NCBI GenBank assembly: GCA_026709225.1
Contig: JAPOTJ010000020.1
Span: 1-38,509 of the forward strand
Direction of reading: 5' to 3'
Length of the DNA stretch: 38,509 nt
Source: Gammaproteobacteria bacterium
GTDB lineage: Bacteria > Pseudomonadota > Gammaproteobacteria > Pseudomonadales > Azotimanducaceae
This document shows positions 34,131 to 38,509 of the stretch, piece after piece; the stretch's first letter is position 1; every line of letters begins with the position of its first letter. The notes under the pieces are model-generated. The model saw only the letters and a program-made list of their open reading frames with translations. It searched no databases and was not told where the DNA came from. The position numbers and the translations under genes are program-made.

Positions 34131-34156
34131 AAAATACTGAATACAAGGAGCGCCAC

Positions 34157-35800
34157 ATGGGGATGCAACGGACCCCGCTATTAATGTCCACCTTGATGGA
34201 AAACGGTGCGCGAGTCGCGCCGCATGTCGAGATTGTCACGGCAACCGCATCAGGCACCAAGGTGCTGAGTTACCAACAGGTTCATGCTCGCGCGCACCAG
34301 CTTGCGCACGCCCTCGCCGCGGCAGGCGTCAAGCAAGGCGATCGCGTCGGCACGTTCCTGTGGAACGACCACCGTCATCTTGAGTGCTATCACGCGATTT
34401 GCAGCATGGGCGCGGTCTTGCACACCATCAATATCCGCCTTGGCACAGCGGACCTCGAATACATCATCAATCACGCCGAAGACAGCGTGATTATCGCGAG
34501 CGCCGACCTGCTGCCTGTGCTTGAACCGATCGCGAGCAAGCTTGGATGCGTCCGCAAAGTCATCGTCGCCGTCGACGAAGGCTTTGAGAGCTGGCAGACG
34601 AGCCTGCCGGAGGCCGAGGACTATGAGGATTTCATTACCCCGCACCCCGGCAAGTACGACTGGCCGATCATTGATGAGAACTCGCCGCTTGGCTTGTGCT
34701 ACACGAGCGGCACCACCGGCCACCCCAAGGGCGTCGAATACGAGCACCGCTCGCAATACCTGCACACCTTCGCGCAGTGCATGACCGACGCCATGTCGCT
34801 GTCGGGCACCGATTGCATCATGGGCATCGTGCCGATGTTTCATGCGTTCGGATGGGGCATTCCCTTTGCCGCGACCATGCTGGGCGCCCGCCAAGTGCTG
34901 CCGAGCCGCTACATGACGCCGGATGCGCTCTGCCGACTCATGGCCGATGAGCAAATCACCATTTCCGCCGGCGTGCCGACGATTTGGCAAGGCGTCCGGG
35001 CCATCTACGAGGCCAATCCCGATACCTATGATTTCTCGCACCTGCAGCGCGTCACCTGCGGCGGCTCAGCGCCGCCGCCGTCGCTGATCGAATGGTTCTG
35101 GAAAACGCTCGGCGTCGAAATGATCCAAGGCTGGGGCATGACGGAAACTTCGCCCCTCGCGACGCTCTCGCGCTATGCCATGAAGTACACTGACAAGGAT
35201 CTTTCCGACACGCAGCGCTTCGCCAACATGGCCAAGGCCGGGCAGGTCATGGCGGGCATCGAGGTTGAGATCTTTAACGAGTCCTTCGAGCCGCTGCCAC
35301 ACGACGGCAAGACCGTCGGCGAGATTCTCGTTCGCGGGCCGTGGATCTGCGCCGAGTATTACAACAACCCGCAGCCCGAGAAGTTCCACGACGGCTGGCT
35401 CGTCACCGGCGATGTCGGCATGATCGACGAGTCGCAGTACCTGATTATCAACGACCGATCGAAGGACTTGGTCAAAAGTGGCGGCGAGTGGATTTCCTCG
35501 GTCGATCTTGAGAACCACATTGTCGCGCTTGAAGGCGTCGCGCAAGCCTGTGTGGTGGCCGTCGCGCACCCCAAGTGGGACGAGCGCCCGGTGGCGCTTG
35601 TCGTGCCAAGCGCGGCAGGCTCGGTTGAGGCCGATGCGGTCATCGCCCACTGCGCCGAAAAGTTCGCCAAGTGGCAGTTGCCAGATGACGTGATCTTCGT
35701 CGACGCCGTGCCCTTGACCTCAACCGGCAAGATGGACAAGAAGGTCGTGCGCGCGGATTTGCAGGCGCAGGGCTATGCGCTGCCGGATTTGCGCACCTAG
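34157..35800 (+). CDS. fatty-acid--CoA ligase (AlkK-like)
   Basis: A 547-residue acyl-CoA ligase whose N-terminus (QRTPLLMSTLMENGARVAP) and core (LCYTSGTTGHPKGVEYEHRS, GIVPMFHAFGWGIPFAATM, WGMTETSPLATLS, INDRSKDLVKSGGEWISSVD) match the AlkK/medium-chain fatty acid--CoA ligase group. The C-terminal lysine is in LTSTGKMDKKVVR. GGAG precedes ATG 34157 at a good distance. It follows the CoA-transferase by 26 bp and is probably the third gene of the operon. Medium- or long-chain carboxylic acids are the likely substrates by family. Its end abuts an inverted-repeat element. Confidence 0.92.
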   Translation: MGMQRTPLLMSTLMENGARVAPHVEIVTATASGTKVLSYQQVHARAHQLAHALAAAGVKQGDRVGTFLWNDHRHLECYHAICSMGAVLHTINIRLGTADLEYIINHAEDSVIIASADLLPVLEPIASKLGCVRKVIVAVDEGFESWQTSLPEAEDYEDFITPHPGKYDWPIIDENSPLGLCYTSGTTGHPKGVEYEHRSQYLHTFAQCMTDAMSLSGTDCIMGIVPMFHAFGWGIPFAATMLGARQVLPSRYMTPDALCRLMADEQITISAGVPTIWQGVRAIYEANPDTYDFSHLQRVTCGGSAPPPSLIEWFWKTLGVEMIQGWGMTETSPLATLSRYAMKYTDKDLSDTQRFANMAKAGQVMAGIEVEIFNESFEPLPHDGKTVGEILVRGPWICAEYYNNPQPEKFHDGWLVTGDVGMIDESQYLIINDRSKDLVKSGGEWISSVDLENHIVALEGVAQACVVAVAHPKWDERPVALVVPSAAGSVEADAVIAHCAEKFAKWQLPDDVIFVDAVPLTSTGKMDKKVVRADLQAQGYALPDLRT

Positions 35801-35804
35801 GCGC

Positions 35805-35926
35805 CTGTTGAAAAACTATCCACTGACACTCAAAACCGATATTCTTAAAAAATAAATATCATTAATAATCAATGGCCTAGATAATCATTTATGGTCAAAA
35901 TGGCACCAAGACGACTTTTTCAACAG
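35805..35926. mobile_element. MITE-like inverted-repeat element
   Basis: A perfect 11-bp terminal inverted repeat, CTGTTGAAAAA at 35805-35815 and TTTTTCAACAG at 35916-35926, brackets about 100 bp of strongly A/T-rich, non-coding sequence in an otherwise GC-rich window. Termini of the CTGTTGAAAAA kind occur on insertion sequences. There is no transposase and no clear target duplication, so this is best called a MITE or an IS remnant. It lies directly behind the AlkK-like gene and could also act as a terminator-like hairpin. Confidence 0.55.
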
Positions 35927-35962
35927 ACTGCAATAGCATGTCCGTGGGGTGTGGGCGTGTGC

Positions 35963-35968
35963 TAGAGT
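35963..35968 (+). promoter_or_regulatory. putative extended -10 element
   Basis: TAGAGT preceded by TGC forms the block TGCTAGAGTGC, matching ten of eleven bases of the block before the small gene at 19189. It ends 6 nt before an in-frame CTG at 35975. Confidence 0.4.
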
Positions 35969-36013
35969 GCTAGCCTGTCCGCCGAAACGCAAGTAGCAGT
36001 GCTTGAGGAACGG

Positions 36014-36181
36014 ATGAAGATCATGCAGGCAGAATACACAACCGACATTAAAGACTTGGCGTTGAAAATGGCTGAACGTGATACCGAAACAGCCAAGCGC
36101 GATACACGTATGCTGCTCGCGATAGCTGGCATGCTGGCGCTCTCGGTCTCGATTCTCGGCCTAATTATCGCGGTGAGCTAG
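36014..36181 (+). CDS. small coiled-coil/membrane-anchor protein
   Basis: A tiny protein with a charged helical N-terminal part (KIMQAEYTTDIKDLALKMAE) and a C-terminal membrane helix (MLLAIAGMLALSVSILGLII). ATG 36014 has GAGG at 5 nt and gives 55 residues. In-frame GTG 35999 gives 60. An in-frame CTG at 35975 gives 68 residues reading LSAETQVAVLEERMK and sits 6 nt after an extended -10-like block. The CTG version looks most like a complete coiled coil, but a non-ATG leaderless start is unusual. The order coil-then-helix is reversed compared with the small protein at 19189. Function unknown. Confidence 0.55.
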   Translation: MKIMQAEYTTDIKDLALKMAERDTETAKRDTRMLLAIAGMLALSVSILGLIIAVS

Positions 36182-36319
36182 CCGCCTCGGCACCCCTCTC
36201 GCGTAGATCGTCTGGGAAGCGTTGCCGTTGCGGTCTACGGTGTCCCGTTGAAACGGGCGACGTGATCGAATCTTCGCATGTCAGATTTCCTCCGGCGCAG
36301 GCTGCTAGGAGAACGCACT

Positions 36320-37876
36320 ATGGAACATCGAAGACCGATACTACGCGATATGTGGCTCGGAAGCGCACACCGAAGCCCAGACAAAATAGCGCTTCATTTT
36401 GAAGGCAGCGAAATCTCGTACCGACAAGTGGTCGAGTATGCCCAGTCCCTCGGCAAAAGTTTTCATGCCGGAGGGGCCAGACATCAGAGCCGTGTCGCAG
36501 TCCTCGCCAAAAATTGTTTGGAAGCCGTGTATGTGTATGCCGCCTGCCACATATTCGGCTACATCAGCACACCTCTCAATTGGCGCCTTTCCGTGCCTGA
36601 GTTGAACGGTGTACTCGGGGACAGCCTGCCGGACATCCTGGTGTTCGAGGAAGAGTTCACCCGCGAAGTTGAGGGCATCAGGGCCGAGCAGGAATCAATA
36701 CAAGAATATATTTGTATAGGTGACAACACGCCTGCGTGGGCCTCATCATTCACTCACGCATTGAACTTAGGCGGCCTCCCCGCCGTGCCGTATCAGGCCG
36801 AGGCCGATGACATCGCGCACCTGCTATTCACCAGCGGAACCACAGGCAAAGCAAAAGGCGTGATGCGCTCACAGAGAGCCGACTACCGGGCGTTGCAGAG
36901 CATCATTGCGCCTCTGGAGTTCAATCACGGCGGCAAGACGCTCGTCATGATGCCGATGTATCACATAGGTGCGTTGTTTATTTCTTACGCGCAGTTTCTC
37001 TACGAGGGCACGGTGGTTTTGCTCAGAGCGGCGGACCCCCTCGCCATTCTTCACGCTATTGAGCAAGAGAGAACGGAAGTGACATTTATGGCGCCCACCG
37101 TGATTCACGATGTGCTCAATGTACCGGAGTTTCACCGCTTCGATGTCAGCTCGATGAGAACGATACAGTATGGCGCGGCGCCAATGACGATGCCTCTGCT
37201 CAAAGAGATGCGCGAGAAGATGCCGAGCGTGGGCTTTGTCAACACCTACGGCGCTACAGAAATGTCCAGCGTGACCTTCCTCTACAAGAATCATCATCGC
37301 GATGTCGATTCAGCACTGTTTGAGAAGCACTTGAGTTCAGTTGGCCAGCCGTATCCCGACGTCGATATGCGAATCATTGATGACGGTGGCGAAGACTGCG
37401 CATTAGGCGAGGTTGGTGAAGTCTGTGTTCGTACACCCACACTGATGTCCGGCTACTGGAACAACTCCGAAGCGACAATACAGGCCATGCCGAATGGCTG
37501 GTACGCCACAGGCGATATGGGCTACCTCGACGAGCAGAGCTTTCTGTACCTCGTGGATCGCAAGAAGGACATGATCATTTCGGGGGGAGAAAACATCTAT
37601 TGCCGAGAGGTGGAGGAAGCGCTCATGGCTCATGGCAGCCTGTCCGATGCCGCGGTGATCGGCGTCCCCGACGAGCGCTGGGGTGAAAGCGTCCGCGCCA
37701 TCGTCATTCCCAAAGAGGGCGAGAATCCAACTGAAGAGGCATTGATCTCCTTCTGCCAATCGAGAATCGCACGCTACAAACGTCCGAAATCAATCATTTT
37801 CGTGAATGAATTTCCGAGGCTGCCCAGCGGCAAAACCAAGAAAACCGAGCTGAGGGCGCGCTACGGGCAACTATGA
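36320..37876 (+). CDS. AMP-dependent acyl-CoA ligase
   Basis: A third acyl-adenylating ligase, 518 residues from ATG 36320, chosen because AGGAG lies 8 nt upstream; ATG 36278 is an alternative. Motifs: LLFTSGTTGKAKGVMRSQRA (ATP/AMP loop), MPMYHIGALF, NTYGATEMSSVTF, GYLDEQSFLYLVDRKKDMII with the hinge aspartate, SGGENIYCREVEEAL and the C-terminal lysine in LPSGKTKKTEL. It belongs to the broad FadD/CaiC-type ligases; substrate unknown. Base use differs from its neighbours: A/T-rich codon runs such as the one at 36697-36722 suggest a different origin. It shares ATGA with the downstream SRPBCC gene. Confidence 0.9.
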   Translation: MEHRRPILRDMWLGSAHRSPDKIALHFEGSEISYRQVVEYAQSLGKSFHAGGARHQSRVAVLAKNCLEAVYVYAACHIFGYISTPLNWRLSVPELNGVLGDSLPDILVFEEEFTREVEGIRAEQESIQEYICIGDNTPAWASSFTHALNLGGLPAVPYQAEADDIAHLLFTSGTTGKAKGVMRSQRADYRALQSIIAPLEFNHGGKTLVMMPMYHIGALFISYAQFLYEGTVVLLRAADPLAILHAIEQERTEVTFMAPTVIHDVLNVPEFHRFDVSSMRTIQYGAAPMTMPLLKEMREKMPSVGFVNTYGATEMSSVTFLYKNHHRDVDSALFEKHLSSVGQPYPDVDMRIIDDGGEDCALGEVGEVCVRTPTLMSGYWNNSEATIQAMPNGWYATGDMGYLDEQSFLYLVDRKKDMIISGGENIYCREVEEALMAHGSLSDAAVIGVPDERWGESVRAIVIPKEGENPTEEALISFCQSRIARYKRPKSIIFVNEFPRLPSGKTKKTELRARYGQL

Positions 37877-38394
37877 ACGAAACCCTTGAAATCAGGCAAT
37901 CAGACCAACAGGCGCAAGGCGCCGAGCGCTACCGCGTCGAAGAGCGAGCAGAAATTCGGCTCGCGCAAGACTATGAAATCTATACCGACATGTATCTGCC
38001 AGCACCGGCCGAAGTGGTCTGGAGGATATTGACTGATTTCGTCCGAATGCCCGATTGGAGTTCAACACTCCAAGGCATTGACGGAGCGTTTGCAGACCAA
38101 AGCCAAGTGACAGTCGCATTCAGAGCGAACGGTAAGATTTGGTATTCGGATCACAGCTTGCAAGTGAGTCCGGGGGAGAGATTCGGCTGGTCCGACGAAT
38201 TTATGCCGGGCATTGTTGACAACCATCAATACCGAGTGGAGAAACTGTCAGATCAAACAAGCCGCTTTATCCAAACCGACAGCTACCGCACCGACTTGCC
38301 GCACCATCAGGTGCGCACATATGTGGAGACGGCCATCGCACTGTTCACCACGTTCAACCGCGAACTCCGGGCGGAAGTAGAACGGCAACTGTGA
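37873..38394 (+). CDS. SRPBCC-family (START/polyketide cyclase-like) protein
   Basis: A 173-residue soluble protein with the SRPBCC helix-grip layout. A strand reads YEIYTDMYLPAPAEVVWRIL, then DFVRMPDWSSTLQGIDG, a central beta sheet, and a long C-terminal helix (YVETAIALFTTFNRELRAEV). This fold binds hydrophobic ligands in a deep pocket and includes polyketide cyclases and lipid carriers. It starts at ATG 37873, overlapping the ligase stop by 4 bp, so it probably handles the same hydrophobic acid or its CoA ester. No catalytic residues can be assigned. Confidence 0.8.
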   Translation: MNETLEIRQSDQQAQGAERYRVEERAEIRLAQDYEIYTDMYLPAPAEVVWRILTDFVRMPDWSSTLQGIDGAFADQSQVTVAFRANGKIWYSDHSLQVSPGERFGWSDEFMPGIVDNHQYRVEKLSDQTSRFIQTDSYRTDLPHHQVRTYVETAIALFTTFNRELRAEVERQL

Positions 38395-38396
38395 GC

Positions 38397-38509
38397 GCTG
38401 ACGCAGCGGTGTCAGCTAGTGTCCTGTCCCATAAATAAGTGTGATTCAGAGTGGGCACAATCGCCGAGGGCAAGGCGCAGTCCGCAGGGAATATCGGGCA
38501 TATTGCCAA
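38397..38509. other. region after SRPBCC gene: small hairpin and possible repeat-element end
   Basis: GCTGAC (38397-38402) and GTCAGC (38411-38416) form a 6-bp stem with an 8-base loop, but no T-run follows, so it is a weak terminator candidate. Beyond it, TAGTGTCCTGTCCCATAAAT and the following G-rich text look like the end of an insertion or repeat element running off the window. This cannot be confirmed from what is visible. Confidence 0.3.

Overview
The window looks like a GC-rich gammaproteobacterial chromosome. The strongest clue is a minus-strand run in the order rseP, bamA, skp, fabZ, rnhB, dnaE, tilS, which is the typical gammaproteobacterial envelope/replication neighbourhood. Packing is very tight: convergent genes abut or overlap and several operon partners share ATGA start/stop overlaps. 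No rRNA, tRNA, CRISPR array or transposase gene was recognised. These taxonomic statements are inference from gene order and protein motifs.

Layout. 1-318: a 7-bp tandem repeat and unassigned sequence. 319-2840 (+): two PLP aminotransferases (AspC/TyrB type, then class III). 2844-13931 (-): tilS, dnaE, rnhB, fabZ, skp, bamA and rseP, interrupted by a plus-strand exported protein of unknown function (7802-8539). The lipid A genes lpxD, lpxA and lpxB, normally interleaved here, are absent from the cluster. 14145-17843 (+): a SNF2-family helicase and a SWIM zinc-finger protein with a C-terminal helix-turn-helix. 17768-19080 (-): a small membrane protein and an alpha/beta hydrolase. 19189-21455 (+): a tiny membrane/coiled-coil protein, a CDF cation exporter and a periplasmic PQQ-type sugar dehydrogenase. 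21418-23301 (-): a TMEM175-like channel and an AbiEii-like nucleotidyltransferase with an unfamiliar upstream partner, which resembles a toxin-antitoxin pair. 23535-24482 (-): a glycerate/hydroxypyruvate-type dehydrogenase. 24538-30211 (+): PutA, a PatB/MalY-type lyase and glycerol kinase, linked by 4-bp overlaps. 30188-31276 (-): a ketodeoxygluconate-type sugar kinase. 31285-38394 (+): three AMP-forming acyl-CoA ligases, a class III CoA-transferase, a small membrane protein and an SRPBCC protein, with a short MITE-like inverted-repeat element in the middle.

How the genes work together. The first half is housekeeping: outer-membrane biogenesis, fatty-acid synthesis, replication and tRNA modification. 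The second half is mostly catabolic and handles amino acids (PutA, PatB/MalY), glycerol, sugar acids and organic acids activated as CoA thioesters. The observations most worth following are the missing lpx genes, the AbiEii-like pair with a new-looking partner, a recurring -10-like hexamer placed 6-7 nt before start codons (possible leaderless transcripts), the two tiny membrane/coiled-coil genes sharing that promoter motif, and the SNF2/SWIM-HTH pair.
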